The position numbers and the translations under genes were made by a program. A DNA stretch of 64,000 nucleotides from Flavobacterium sp. I3-2. Lineage in GTDB: Bacteria; Bacteroidota; Bacteroidia; Flavobacteriales; Flavobacteriaceae. A model generated the notes under the pieces. It saw nothing but the letters and a program-made list of their open reading frames with translations, searched no databases and had not been told where the DNA came from. Every line of letters starts with the position of its first letter. Within the stretch, counting starts at the first letter, position 1. The DNA lies in assembly GCF_013389595.1 (NCBI RefSeq), contig NZ_CP058306.1, forward strand, positions 744,001-808,000. Reading direction: 5' to 3'. Shown here in pieces: positions 33,170 through 42,551 of the stretch.

Positions 33170-34560
33170 ATCGGACCTAACATATTTTTAGGATTTAATA
33201 TTTCATCTAATTGTTCTTTACTCAACAAATTCTGTTCTAAAACCAATTGATAAACACTTTCACCAGTTTCTAAAGCTTGTTTGGCAATTTTAGTACTTGC
33301 TTTATATCCAATATGCGGATTTAAAGCTGTAACAATTCCAATACTATTTTGAACTTCTTTTTTAAGATGCTCTGCATTAGCTGTAATTCCATCGATACAT
33401 TCTTTACGTAAAGTTTCCATGGCATTAGTTAAATATTGAATCGACTCCATAATCGAAAAGCCAATAATCGGCTCCATTACATTTAATTGCAATTGACCAG
33501 CTTCGGCAGCAAATGCAACGGTTAAATCATTTCCAATAACTTTAAAACACACTTGATTTACGACTTCTGGAATTACCGGATTTACTTTTCCAGGCATGAT
33601 TGAAGACCCAGGTTGTTTTGGTGGCAAATTAATTTCGAATAAACCTGTTCGAGGTCCTGAAGCTAACAATCGTAAATCGTTACAAATTTTAGAAAGTTTG
33701 ATACTCAGTTTTTTTAACGAACCCGAATATTCAACAAATGCACTCGTATCGGAAGTTGCTTCGACCAAATTTTCTGCAAGAACAACTGGTTCATTTAAAA
33801 TTTCTGCAATTTCTTTGGTACATAATTCGGCATAACCTGGAGCAGCGTTCAAACCTGTTCCGATTGCAGTTGCGCCCATATTTGTTTCTAAGAATGACAA
33901 ACTCACACGTCTTAATGCAATAATTTCTTTTTTAAGTGTGATTGCAAATCCTTCAAATTCTTGACCTAAAGTCATTGGAACAGCATCTTGAAGTTGCGTG
34001 CGTCCCATTTTAATAAATTCACGAAATTCTTCTGCCTTTTTATCAAATGCAAAAAATAGTTTTTCTAAAGCAAGTATCAATTGTTTATTCATATCAAACA
34101 ACGCCAACTTTAATGCTGTTGGATATGCATCGTTGGTAGATTGTGATAAATTTACGTGGTCATTAGGTGAACAAAAAGCATAATCGCCTTTCGCTTTTCC
34201 CATGAATTCTAAAGCGATGTTTGCAATAACTTCATTCGCATTCATATTTACAGAAGTTCCCGCTCCGCCTTGAATCATATCTACCGGAAACTCATCAAAA
34301 TAACGACCTTGAATCAATTCGTTCGAAGCAAATTCAATGGATTTATAAATCTCTTCAGACAATAATCCCAATTTAAAATTAGCCTTTGCCGCACCAAGTT
34401 TTACAACTCCTAATGCACGAACAAATTCTTTATAATCGGATAATTTATGATTGGATATTTGAAAATTATTAACAGCACGCTGGGTTTGCACACCATAATA
34501 CGAATTAATTGGCACTTGAAGTTCGCCTAATAAATCAGATTCAATTCTAAAGTCTTCCAT
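33166..34560 (-). CDS. aspA: Aspartate ammonia-lyase
   Basis: It deaminates aspartate to fumarate. It has 464 residues with QGGAGTSVNMNANEVIAN (97-114), NDHVNLSQSTND and the fumarase/aspartase signature GSSIMPGKVNP (318-328). The short signature region and N-terminal LLGELQVP fit aspartase better than fumarase. It lies 67 bp after yraN on the same strand, with a TATCTTAG near-match promoter box in that gap. Confidence 0.92.
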   Translation of the reverse strand: MEDFRIESDLLGELQVPINSYYGVQTQRAVNNFQISNHKLSDYKEFVRALGVVKLGAAKANFKLGLLSEEIYKSIEFASNELIQGRYFDEFPVDMIQGGAGTSVNMNANEVIANIALEFMGKAKGDYAFCSPNDHVNLSQSTNDAYPTALKLALFDMNKQLILALEKLFFAFDKKAEEFREFIKMGRTQLQDAVPMTLGQEFEGFAITLKKEIIALRRVSLSFLETNMGATAIGTGLNAAPGYAELCTKEIAEILNEPVVLAENLVEATSDTSAFVEYSGSLKKLSIKLSKICNDLRLLASGPRTGLFEINLPPKQPGSSIMPGKVNPVIPEVVNQVCFKVIGNDLTVAFAAEAGQLQLNVMEPIIGFSIMESIQYLTNAMETLRKECIDGITANAEHLKKEVQNSIGIVTALNPHIGYKASTKIAKQALETGESVYQLVLEQNLLSKEQLDEILNPKNMLGPI

Positions 34561-34627
34561 AACTTAGTTATATTTTTTACCTAAGATACGAAAAAGCAGA
34601 TAGGTACAGAAAACTTTTCTACTTTTT

Positions 34628-34990
34628 TCAGAAATGATAAAAGGCATCTTCGATATGTTCAATATCAAAAATACCTTTTGTGTTTTTATGAATCGCAACA
34701 ATATCAAATCGAACATTTAGATTTAAATCTTTATCTACGATATATTGATTAATTGCTTTTACAAGTAATTTTATTTTTGCTGGTTTGATAAAATCTTGCG
34801 GTAAACCAAACGCAACAGATGTTCTGGTTTTTACCTCAACAACTACCAAAACATCTTCTATTTGAGCAATGATATCGATTTCGGCTTTTTGAAAACGGTA
34901 ATTTCGTTCCAAAATTTGGTATTGCTTTTCTTCTAAAAAAGAAACAGCTAAATCTTCTCCCAATTGTCCTAAATCGTTATGCTCTGCCAT
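34628..34990 (-). CDS. YraN family (UPF0102) putative endonuclease
   Basis: A 120-residue protein with the PD-(D/E)xK core: GEDLAVSFLEEKQYQILERNY over two motifs, AEIDIIAQ and VVVEVKTR. The family is ascribed nuclease-like folds, but the physiological role is unproven. It starts directly after the stop of the carboxypeptidase gene. Confidence 0.9.
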   Translation of the reverse strand: MAEHNDLGQLGEDLAVSFLEEKQYQILERNYRFQKAEIDIIAQIEDVLVVVEVKTRTSVAFGLPQDFIKPAKIKLLVKAINQYIVDKDLNLNVRFDIVAIHKNTKGIFDIEHIEDAFYHF

Positions 34991-35887
34991 TTACAAAAAA
35001 TTTAATTCGACTTGATTTTCGGTAACTTCTAAAGAAACTTGCTGACCTAAACGCAACGCACGATTATCTTTTATATGACCAGCCGGAAAATCGAAACAAA
35101 TCGGAAAATCATATTCAGAAGTTACCTCTTTAATAATTCCAACTACATCTAATCCAAACGGAATCGAATTATCGTGCATGTCCGTCATTCCACCAACAAT
35201 CAAACCTTTTAAATTATCGAAATAACCATTTCGCTTTAGGTTTTGCATCATCCGGTCGATGTGATATAAATATTCATCTAAATCTTCGATATACAATATT
35301 TTACCGTTTGTATCTATGCTCGATTTTGAACCTAATAAACTATAAATAATCGATAAATTTCCTCCTACCAATTCGCCTGTCGCTTTTCCAACACGATTAT
35401 ATATTTGTGAAGGAATTTGGTACGAAAGTGATTCTCCAAATAAAGCTTTACGTAACGATTCGATTGAAGTTTCGATGGTATTCGGAACCGTAAATGGCAT
35501 AATTCCGTGGATTGTAGAAACGTCCAAAGTATTTACATGCGAATGAAAAATCGTAATATCACTAAAACCAACAATCCATTTTGGGTTTTCAATAAATTTA
35601 TCAAAGTTCAGTTTATCGATAATTCGAACCGAACCATATCCGCCACGAGCTATCCAAATAGCTTTAATTTCAGGATTATCTAATTGCATTTGGAAATCTG
35701 CTGCACGTTCTTCATCTGAACCTCCTAATTGAAAATTATCTAAATCGATAGTCGTACCCAAAACAGGAACTAAATTCCAGCTTTTTAGCAATTCGATTGC
35801 AGGTTGCGCATCCTGAGTAGAAAATTTTCGAGCGGTACAAACTATCGCAACTTTATCGCCTGTTTTTAAATAATTTGAAGTTTTCAT
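34991..35887 (-). CDS. S66-family LD-carboxypeptidase
   Basis: It trims the terminal D-Ala from murein tetrapeptides during recycling. It has 298 residues. The nucleophile is Ser86 in WIARGGYGSVRIID; Glu lies in LYIEDLDEYLYHIDRM and His in FPAGHIKDNRALRLG, completing the Ser-Glu-His triad. There is no signal peptide, fitting a cytoplasmic LdcA. It is the first gene of the ldcA-yraN pair. Confidence 0.9.
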   Translation of the reverse strand: MKTSNYLKTGDKVAIVCTARKFSTQDAQPAIELLKSWNLVPVLGTTIDLDNFQLGGSDEERAADFQMQLDNPEIKAIWIARGGYGSVRIIDKLNFDKFIENPKWIVGFSDITIFHSHVNTLDVSTIHGIMPFTVPNTIETSIESLRKALFGESLSYQIPSQIYNRVGKATGELVGGNLSIIYSLLGSKSSIDTNGKILYIEDLDEYLYHIDRMMQNLKRNGYFDNLKGLIVGGMTDMHDNSIPFGLDVVGIIKEVTSEYDFPICFDFPAGHIKDNRALRLGQQVSLEVTENQVELNFL

Positions 35888-35915
35888 CTTGTAAAATCAT
35901 CTTTTAATGTATTTA

Positions 35916-35923
35916 CAAATGTA
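35916..35923 (-). promoter_or_regulatory. -7 box of the LD-carboxypeptidase gene
   Basis: TACATTTG on the minus strand fits TAnnTTTG, 28 bp upstream of the start at 35887. Confidence 0.45.
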
Positions 35924-36096
35924 AAGCAATATCTTTTTACTCTAAAATTTATGCAGTAAACAAAAAAAAGAAAATAATTTTAGATATAATTCTTTTTAAT
36001 CCCAGATCTATTAAACACACAATAATTCGCGTTAATTTTTTCTTATTTTTTTTAAAGTTAGTACTTACTTTTAAAATTATGAATTAATTTAGCAGT

Positions 36097-36411
36097 ATGG
36101 TAAAAGCAATAAATATTTTATTACTATTCTTTTTTATGAATTTTATGTCAGCACCGACTGTTGCAGCGGTGTTAGATATAGATTTACCTACATCTAGTGT
36201 TTCTATGTCTGAAGAAGAAGAAACACATAATTCAAACAAGAAGGGAAATTCTTTCTCTGAAGAAGAAGATTTGAAATATTTATCAAATTTCTTCACTCCA
36301 TTTTGGGATTCCGAATCTAAATACATGAATGAATTTGCTACGGTTACAATTTATTCAATCAATGATGATTTGGTTTTAAAAATTCCTTCACCACCTCCCG
36401 AATTAGTTTAA
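36097..36411 (+). CDS. Small secreted acidic protein upstream of the SulP transporter
   Basis: A 104-residue protein with a signal peptide (about 1-24, ending in TVAA). The mature part holds two acidic clusters (SEEEET and SEEED) and a Pro-rich end (PSPPPELV). No family is recognised. It sits 70 bp before the SulP gene in the same direction. A hairpin in the gap could partly separate them. Confidence 0.6.
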   Translation: MVKAINILLLFFFMNFMSAPTVAAVLDIDLPTSSVSMSEEEETHNSNKKGNSFSEEEDLKYLSNFFTPFWDSESKYMNEFATVTIYSINDDLVLKIPSPPPELV

Positions 36412-36423
36412 GTTAACACGCTT

Positions 36424-36449
36424 TATCCGATATTTCACATACTCGGATA
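36424..36449 (+). promoter_or_regulatory. Hairpin in the SulP leader
   Basis: TATCCGA / TCGGATA, a perfect 7-bp stem with a 12-nt loop and no U-tract, lies 32 bp before the SulP start. It may influence SulP translation or mRNA stability. Confidence 0.35.
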
Positions 36450-36481
36450 CACCACTTATGTTTTAACTTAACAAAAATTAA

Positions 36482-38074
36482 ATGAACTTTAAAAATATTA
36501 CGAGCGGAATTTCTCAAAATTTCGCCCCAGGTTTGGTTGTCTTTTTAGTAGCCTTACCATTATGTCTTGGAATTGCTTTAGCATCTGGGGCACCTCCTTT
36601 ATCAGGTATTATTTCTGGAATTATTGGTGGAATTGTTGTAGGATTTATCAGTAATTCAAACATTAGTGTTACCGGTCCTGCAGCAGGATTAACTGCAATT
36701 ATCGTTTCAGCAATTACCGAATTAGGAACTTTTGAATTGTTTTTAACAGCTGGTTTAATCGCCGGAATCATTCAATTGGTTTTAGGATTTATTCGTGCTG
36801 GAAGTATTTCAAATTATTTCCCGAATAACGTTATCGAAGGAATGCTTGCAGGTATCGGAATTATCATTGTATTAAAACAAATTCCTCATGCTTTAGGATT
36901 CGACAAAGATTACGAAGGAAACCAAACTTTGTTTGACGATGGTTTTAACATGTCGTACTTCTCAGAATTGTTTTCTTCAGTTCACACAGGAGCAATTGTT
37001 GTAACCTTAGTTTCAATGGCAATTCTATTAACATGGGACAATGTTGCTGCATTAAAGAAAATCAAAATGCTTCCAGGTGCACTTGTTGCTGTTGTTGCAG
37101 GTATTTTATTAAATCAATTGTTTATTTCAACCGGAAGTTCATTAGCAATTTCTTCTGAACATTTGGTTACATTACCCGTTCCGCAAACAGCAGAAGATTT
37201 TAAAAATTTAATTACGATTCCTGATTTTGGAGGTTTTGCTAATCCACAAGTTTGGATTGTTGGAGCAACGATTGCGATTGTAGCTTCAATTGAAACTTTA
37301 TTATGTATCGAAGCTTCCGACCGTTTAGACGTTAAACGTAGAATTACCGACACAAACTTAGAATTAAAAGCACAAGGAATTGGAAATTTAATTAGTTCTG
37401 TAATCGGAGGTTTACCAATGACATCGGTAGTTGTACGTAGTTCTGCAAACGCAAACGCAGGAGCAACTTCTAAAATGTCAGCAATCATTCACGGAGTATT
37501 ATTATTGGTTTGCGTGATTTCAATTCCATTTATCTTAAACTTAATTCCACTTGCAACTTTAGCAGCGGTTTTAATTTTAGTTGGATACAAATTAGCAAAA
37601 CCAGCGACATTTATGCATTTCTGGCATAATGGTAAATATCAATTCATTCCATTTTTGGCAACTGTTTTAGCAGTAGTTTTTACAGATTTATTAAAAGGAG
37701 TTGGAATTGGATTATTAATCTCTATCATTTACATCTTACAAGGAAACATGAAACGTGCTTATTATTTAAGCCGTGAAGAATTAAATGAAACAGATGATTT
37801 CACAATCAAATTAGCCGAAGAAGTTTCGTTTTTAAACAAAGCTGCAATCAAAAAAACAATCAAGAACGTAAAACCAGGTTCTAAAGTTACTATTGATGCT
37901 TCAGGAACTTCATATATCACAACCGATGTTTTAGAATTGATTCAGGATTTTGCAAACGTAAGAGCCAAAGAAGAAAACATTACAGTGAATTTAGTCGGAT
38001 TTAAAACATCGTACAAAGAATACGCAGCAGACAAAAATTCACACATCAACATTACACACAATGGTGCTATTTAA
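36482..38074 (+). CDS. SulP-family anion transporter (probable bicarbonate uptake)
   Basis: A 530-residue multi-pass membrane protein with the SulP start LVVFLVALPLCLGIALASGAP spread over 18-38, VTGPAAGLTAI and a long hydrophobic core. A C-terminal STAS domain follows (about 435-530, with VTIDASGTSYITTDVLELI). Members carry sulfate, bicarbonate or other anions. A beta-carbonic anhydrase gene 37 bp downstream argues for bicarbonate, as in BicA-like systems; that is inference. Confidence 0.9.
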   Translation: MNFKNITSGISQNFAPGLVVFLVALPLCLGIALASGAPPLSGIISGIIGGIVVGFISNSNISVTGPAAGLTAIIVSAITELGTFELFLTAGLIAGIIQLVLGFIRAGSISNYFPNNVIEGMLAGIGIIIVLKQIPHALGFDKDYEGNQTLFDDGFNMSYFSELFSSVHTGAIVVTLVSMAILLTWDNVAALKKIKMLPGALVAVVAGILLNQLFISTGSSLAISSEHLVTLPVPQTAEDFKNLITIPDFGGFANPQVWIVGATIAIVASIETLLCIEASDRLDVKRRITDTNLELKAQGIGNLISSVIGGLPMTSVVVRSSANANAGATSKMSAIIHGVLLLVCVISIPFILNLIPLATLAAVLILVGYKLAKPATFMHFWHNGKYQFIPFLATVLAVVFTDLLKGVGIGLLISIIYILQGNMKRAYYLSREELNETDDFTIKLAEEVSFLNKAAIKKTIKNVKPGSKVTIDASGTSYITTDVLELIQDFANVRAKEENITVNLVGFKTSYKEYAADKNSHINITHNGAI

Positions 38075-38111
38075 TTAGCTACTAAATTTAATTTTAAAGA
38101 ATAATATCATT

Positions 38112-38750
38112 ATGAAAGCACATACAGCAGAAACTTTAGCAACAATGACACCAGCTAAAGCAATCCAATTTTTAAAAGAAGGTAACCAACGTTTTATCAA
38201 TAACTTAAAAGTAAACAGAAATTTATTAAGTCAAGTTAACGACACTAAAGATGGGCAATTTCCGTTTGCAATTATTTTAAGTTGTATGGATAGCCGTACA
38301 TCTTCTGAACTAGTTTTTGACCAAGGAATTGGAGATATTTTTAGTTTACGAGTTGCCGGAAATATTTTAACTGACGACATGATTGGAAGTATGGAATACG
38401 CTTGTAAACACGTTGGTACAAAAGTTATCTTAGTTTTAGGACACAGTAAATGTGGAGCTGCAACAGGAGCTTGTAAAGGTGGTGCGCCAGGTAAATTAGG
38501 TGACGTTTTAAAGAAATTTGATGTTTCTATCAACGAAGTTAAAGAAGAAATGCCAGGTGTTGAACAATCATCTACAGAATTCATTGAAGCAGTTGCAAAC
38601 CACAATGTTATCCATACCATGGACGCAATTTTAGAACAAAGTGATGTTTTAAAAGAATTATTCGCTCAGGGTGAAATTGGAATCGCAGGAGCTTACTACA
38701 ACGTTGATAACGGTGAAGTTGAGTTCTTAAAAGAAGAATTACACGATTAA
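38112..38750 (+). CDS. Beta-class carbonic anhydrase
   Basis: It interconverts CO2 and bicarbonate. It has 212 residues. Zinc ligands Cys58, His111 and Cys114 and the dyad Asp60-Arg62 are in SCMDSRTSSE and LGHSKCGAATGAC. There is no signal peptide, so it is cytoplasmic. Co-transcribed with the SulP gene, it probably works on imported bicarbonate for acetyl-CoA carboxylase and other carboxylations. Confidence 0.95.
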   Translation: MKAHTAETLATMTPAKAIQFLKEGNQRFINNLKVNRNLLSQVNDTKDGQFPFAIILSCMDSRTSSELVFDQGIGDIFSLRVAGNILTDDMIGSMEYACKHVGTKVILVLGHSKCGAATGACKGGAPGKLGDVLKKFDVSINEVKEEMPGVEQSSTEFIEAVANHNVIHTMDAILEQSDVLKELFAQGEIGIAGAYYNVDNGEVEFLKEELHD

Positions 38751-38767
38751 TTTTATTTCTTAGTTAA

Positions 38768-38800
38768 AAATCCTGCTTCAATTTTAATTGAGCAGGATTT
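38768..38800. terminator. Bidirectional terminator after carbonic anhydrase
   Basis: AAATCCTGCT / AGCAGGATTT with an inner CAATT/AATTG stem, followed by T residues. The facing ribE gene ends 16 bp beyond it. Confidence 0.8.
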
Positions 38801-38816
38801 TTTAATGAATCACTTT

Positions 38817-39404
38817 TTATTTTAAACTCATTAGTTTAGAAACATATTTACCAACAACATCGAATTCTAAATTTACTTCAGACCCAACTTTATAAGTTTT
38901 AAACAAAGTATTTTCTAACGTATATGGTATAATAGCAACACTAAACGTATTTTTTCCTGAATTCACAACTGTCAAACTTGTACCATCAATAGTTATTGAA
39001 CCTTTCTCGATTGTAATATTATTTTTTTCAAAATCGTACTCAAAAGTAAAATACGTACTTCCGTTAGCATCTTCAATTTGAATACATTTTCCTGTTTGGT
39101 CAACATGACCTTGAACAATATGACCATCTAAACGCGCTCCTAATAACATTGCGCGTTCTAGATTAACCAAATGACCAACCTTCCATTCACCAATGGTTGT
39201 TTTATCAATAGTTTCTTTAATTGCAGTAACTTTATAAATAGCACCGTTTATTTCAACAACAGTTAAACAAACTCCATTATGAGCAACACTTTGGTCAATT
39301 TTAAGTTCATTCGTTATTTTAGCATCCACAAATAAATGAACATTTCCATTCTCGTGAATAATTTCTTTAATCTCACCAAAGGTTTCAACTATACCAGTAA
39401 ACAT
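38817..39404 (-). CDS. ribE: Riboflavin synthase, alpha subunit
   Basis: It dismutates two lumazines to riboflavin. It has 195 residues built of two lumazine-binding repeats. It starts MFTGIVETFGEI and has SVAHNGVCLTV, MLLGARLDGHIVQGHVD and the second-repeat GSITIDGTSLTVV. It is monocistronic and divergent from pdxA with a 55-bp gap. No FMN riboswitch fits in this gap. Confidence 0.95.
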   Translation of the reverse strand: MFTGIVETFGEIKEIIHENGNVHLFVDAKITNELKIDQSVAHNGVCLTVVEINGAIYKVTAIKETIDKTTIGEWKVGHLVNLERAMLLGARLDGHIVQGHVDQTGKCIQIEDANGSTYFTFEYDFEKNNITIEKGSITIDGTSLTVVNSGKNTFSVAIIPYTLENTLFKTYKVGSEVNLEFDVVGKYVSKLMSLK

Positions 39405-39421
39405 ATCTTGAATTATTTTAC

Positions 39422-39429
39422 TAAATTTG
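39422..39429 (+). promoter_or_regulatory. -7 box of pdxA
   Basis: TAAATTTG fits TAnnTTTG, 30 bp before pdxA. It is adjacent to the opposite-strand ribE box, so the two polymerase footprints overlap. Confidence 0.45.
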
Positions 39430-39432
39430 TAG

Positions 39433-39440
39433 CAAAATTA
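39433..39440 (-). promoter_or_regulatory. -7 box of ribE
   Basis: TAATTTTG on the minus strand fits TAnnTTTG, 28 bp before ribE. Confidence 0.45.
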
Positions 39441-39459
39441 GCAATAATTAAAATTAATC

Positions 39460-40506
39460 ATGTGTAAAAAAGGAGAAAATATAATTGTAGGAATTTCAAT
39501 CGGAGACATGAACGGTATTGGTCCAGAAGTTATTTTAAAATCATTAGAAGATATTCGAATGATGGAACTTTGTACTCCAGTTATTTTCGCAAACGCAAAA
39601 TTAATTTCATTTATTAAGAAATTAGTTGGTTGCACCTTATCACTTCATGCAATAGATTCAATTGACCAAATTCAATTAGGAAAAATAAACGTCATCAATA
39701 CTTGGAAAGAAGGTGTTAATTTAGAAATCGGACATTTAGATGACAAAGTCGGAAAGTACGCAATAAAATCATTTATCGCAGCAACAGAAGCTTTAAAAAA
39801 TAACGAAATCGATGTTTTAGTAACTGCACCGATAAATAAATACAACATCCAGTCAGAAGAATTTCATTTTCCTGGACACACCGACTATTTAAATCAAGAA
39901 ATAGAAGGTAATGCACTAATGTTAATGGTTTCTGACAATCTTAGAGTTGGATTATTAACCGACCATCTACCCTTAAATGAAGTTGCAAAAGCAATTACAC
40001 CAGAATTAATCAAACAAAAAATAAAAACAATTAACCAAAGCTTAATACAAGACTTTAATATCATTAAACCAAAAATTGCTATTTTAGGTTTAAATCCACA
40101 CAGCGGAGATAATGGAGTAATTGGAAAAGAAGAAATTGAAATAATCTTTCCTACGATAAAAGAATTATTAAACGACGGTTATATTGTAAACGGACCATTT
40201 TCTGCCGACGCGTTTTTTGGTTCAGAACAATACAATAATTACGATGCTGTAGTAGCTTGCTATCACGACCAAGGATTAATTCCTTTTAAATCATTGTCAT
40301 TTGGCGAAGGCGTAAACTACACCGCTGGTTTAGAAAAGATTCGTACATCACCAGACCACGGCACTGCTTACGACATAGCCGGTAAAGGAATTGCAAATTC
40401 AACCTCATTTACCCAAGCCATCTACACAGCTTTAGACATTTATAAAAATAGAAACGCGTATTTAAAAAGCATCGAAGCCCCATTATACGAGGCTAAAAAA
40501 AATTAA
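39460..40506 (+). CDS. pdxA: 4-hydroxythreonine-4-phosphate dehydrogenase
   Basis: It oxidises 4-phosphohydroxy-L-threonine in the DXP-dependent pyridoxal phosphate pathway. It has 348 residues with GISIGDMNGIGPEVILK, TAPINKYNIQ, FPGHTDYL (metal-binding His), NPHSGDNG and YHDQGLIPFKSLSFGEGVN with TSPDHGTAYDIAGKG. It starts the run leading to rpmF and the fatty acid genes, but DUF177 has its own promoter box. Confidence 0.95.
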   Translation: MCKKGENIIVGISIGDMNGIGPEVILKSLEDIRMMELCTPVIFANAKLISFIKKLVGCTLSLHAIDSIDQIQLGKINVINTWKEGVNLEIGHLDDKVGKYAIKSFIAATEALKNNEIDVLVTAPINKYNIQSEEFHFPGHTDYLNQEIEGNALMLMVSDNLRVGLLTDHLPLNEVAKAITPELIKQKIKTINQSLIQDFNIIKPKIAILGLNPHSGDNGVIGKEEIEIIFPTIKELLNDGYIVNGPFSADAFFGSEQYNNYDAVVACYHDQGLIPFKSLSFGEGVNYTAGLEKIRTSPDHGTAYDIAGKGIANSTSFTQAIYTALDIYKNRNAYLKSIEAPLYEAKKN

Positions 40507-40551
40507 TAACAAAAAAATGTTGATAACACATTCGATATAATAATATTTTTT

Positions 40552-40559
40552 TATCTTTG
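40552..40559 (+). promoter_or_regulatory. -7 box of the DUF177-rpmF unit
   Basis: TATCTTTG fits TAnnTTTG, 20 bp before the start at 40580. Confidence 0.5.
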
Positions 40560-40579
40560 CACGCTCAAATAGATCCGTT

Positions 40580-41149
40580 ATGGTAACTGAAAAAGATTTT
40601 TTAATTCCTTTTATAGGATTAAAAGACGGAAAACATCAATTTGAATATCATATCAACAAATCTTTTTTTGATTTACTTGATTATGAAGATTACAATGAAG
40701 TTGACGTAAATGTAGACTTAGTTTTAAACAAAAAAGCTACAATGCTCGAATTATCATTTAATCACAAAGGAACAGTTAATGTACCTTGCGACGTAACAAA
40801 TGAAGATTTTGATTTAGAAATAGAAGGAAATCTAAATTTAATAGTTAAATTTGGCGAGGAATACAACAACGACAACGAAGAATTATTAATAATTCCTCAC
40901 GGAGAATATCAAATAAACGTAGCACATTACATTTACGAAATGATTATTCTTTCTGTTCCATACAAAAGAGTGAATCCTAATTTATTAGAAGACATTCTTG
41001 ATGAAGACGATTTAGACTTTTTAGATTTCGATGACAACGAAATTGAAATCGAAGAAGATATTGAAACTTCTGAAAACGAAAACGAGAACACAAATAAAAA
41101 AATTGACCCTAGATGGGATAAATTAAAACAACTATTAACGGATAAATAA
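40580..41149 (+). CDS. DUF177 (YceD-like) protein
   Basis: A 189-residue cytoplasmic protein. LSFNHKGTVNVPCDVTNEDFDLEI, split around the Cys, resembles the central DUF177 motif. The C-terminus is very acidic (DEDDLDFLDFDDNEIEIEED over several runs) and ends in DPRWDKLKQLL, as in other members. DUF177/YceD genes typically precede rpmF, here by 9 bp, and have been tied to 23S rRNA accumulation; that role is by family. Confidence 0.88.
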   Translation: MVTEKDFLIPFIGLKDGKHQFEYHINKSFFDLLDYEDYNEVDVNVDLVLNKKATMLELSFNHKGTVNVPCDVTNEDFDLEIEGNLNLIVKFGEEYNNDNEELLIIPHGEYQINVAHYIYEMIILSVPYKRVNPNLLEDILDEDDLDFLDFDDNEIEIEEDIETSENENENTNKKIDPRWDKLKQLLTDK

Positions 41150-41158
41150 TATTGTAAG

Positions 41159-41353
41159 ATGGCACATCCTAAGAGAAAAACCTCGAAAACAAGAAGAGAT
41201 AAAAGAAGAACTCATTACAAAGCTGTAGCTCCAACAATCGCTACATGCCCAACAACTGGTGAAGCTCATTTATACCACAGAGCTCATTGGCATGAAGGAA
41301 AATTATACTACAGAGGACAAGTAGTAGTAGACAAAACTGAAGCAGTAGCTTAA
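41159..41353 (+). CDS. rpmF: 50S ribosomal protein L32
   Basis: A 64-residue basic ribosomal protein starting [21 protein letters not shown]. It is the zinc-free type: only one Cys ([16 protein letters not shown]), without the paired Cys ligands. A terminator follows the gene, so the fabH promoter is probably separate. Confidence 0.96.
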   Translation: MAHPKRKTSKTRRDKRRTHYKAVAPTIATCPTTGEAHLYHRAHWHEGKLYYRGQVVVDKTEAVA

Positions 41354-41370
41354 TTTTTGAAATACAAGAT

Positions 41371-41396
41371 AAAACTCTCACAATAGTGAGGGTTTT
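41371..41396 (+). terminator. Terminator of rpmF
   Basis: AAAACTCTCAC / GTGAGGGTTTT stem (one G-T pair) with an AATA loop, followed by a T-run. Confidence 0.8.
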
Positions 41397-41525
41397 TTTT
41401 TAAAGCAAATTCAAGCAAAAAAGACCATTTTTTAATGATTTTAATCAAAAAAAGAGTCCAATTCGATTTTTTTTTGTAATTTTCGAAACTTTTTGGTCTT
41501 TTAAAAAAATACAAAGTAAACCCTT

Positions 41526-42521
41526 ATGACAAAGATTACAGCAGCCATTACAGCCGTTGGTAAATATTTACCAGAGTACGTATTATCTAATACAATTTTA
41601 GAGACACTGGTAGAAACTAATGACGAATGGATTACTTCTAGAACAGGAATTAAAGAAAGAAGAATATTAAAAGAAGAAGGTCAAGGAACCTCTTACATGG
41701 CAATAAAAGCTGCTCAAGATTTAATAACAAAATCAAACATAGACCCTAAAGAAATAGATTTAGTGATTATGGCCACAACAACACCTGACATGCCGGTAGC
41801 ATCAACAGGAGTTTTTGTTGCTTCACAAATTGGTGCATGTAATGCTTTTGCCTACGATTTACAAGCTGCATGTTCAAGTTTTCTTTACGGAATGTCAACA
41901 GCGTCTGCATACATAGAAACAGGAAGATACAAAAAAATATTGTTAATTGGTGCAGATAAAATGTCTTCAATTATAGACTACACGGACCGTGCAACTTGTA
42001 TCATTTTTGGTGATGGCGCAGGAGCTGTACTTTTTGAACCAAACCACGAAGGATTAGGTCTTCAAGACGAAATCTTAAAAAGCGACGGTATTGGTAGAGA
42101 TTTTCTTAAAATTGAAGCTGGAGGATCACTATTACCTCCTTCATTAGAAACGGTTCAAAACAGACAACATTACGTTCATCAAGACGGAAAAACTGTTTTC
42201 AAATATGCTGTTTCTGGAATGGCAGATGTCAGCGAAAAGATTATGGAAAGAAATAATCTTACAAATAATGATATTGATTGGTTGATTGCTCACCAAGCAA
42301 ACAAAAGAATCATTGACGCAACAGCAAACAGAATTGAATTGGACGAATCTAAAGTTTTAATAAATATTCATAGATACGGAAACACAACCTCAGCTACACT
42401 ACCATTATTACTTGCTGATTATGAAGATAAATTTAAAAAAGGAGATAATTTAATTTTTGCTGCTTTTGGTGGCGGATTCACTTGGGGTTCAATTTACCTT
42501 AAATGGGCTTATACAAAATAA
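41526..42521 (+). CDS. fabH: 3-oxoacyl-ACP synthase III
   Basis: It starts fatty acid synthesis by joining acyl-CoA to malonyl-ACP. It has 331 residues with a Cys-His-Asn triad: Cys116 in YDLQAACSSFLYG, His in LIAHQANKRI and Asn in HRYGNTTSAT. The C-terminal FAAFGGGFTWG is typical. It is followed by accB and accC, giving malonyl-CoA supply and first condensation in one cluster. A TAATTTTC near-match promoter box lies 40 bp upstream. Confidence 0.96.
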   Translation: MTKITAAITAVGKYLPEYVLSNTILETLVETNDEWITSRTGIKERRILKEEGQGTSYMAIKAAQDLITKSNIDPKEIDLVIMATTTPDMPVASTGVFVASQIGACNAFAYDLQAACSSFLYGMSTASAYIETGRYKKILLIGADKMSSIIDYTDRATCIIFGDGAGAVLFEPNHEGLGLQDEILKSDGIGRDFLKIEAGGSLLPPSLETVQNRQHYVHQDGKTVFKYAVSGMADVSEKIMERNNLTNNDIDWLIAHQANKRIIDATANRIELDESKVLINIHRYGNTTSATLPLLLADYEDKFKKGDNLIFAAFGGGFTWGSIYLKWAYTK

Positions 42522-42551
42522 TTAAAAACTAACAAACAAACTCAGAATTAT

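Noticed and set aside
39405..39459. FMN riboswitch upstream of ribE
   Set aside because: The divergent gap is only 55 bp and lacks RFN element features.
41354..41525. A possible ribosomal-protein leader or riboswitch before fabH
   Set aside because: Only the rpmF terminator and an AT-rich stretch with a weak TAATTTTC box are visible; no conserved aptamer pattern.
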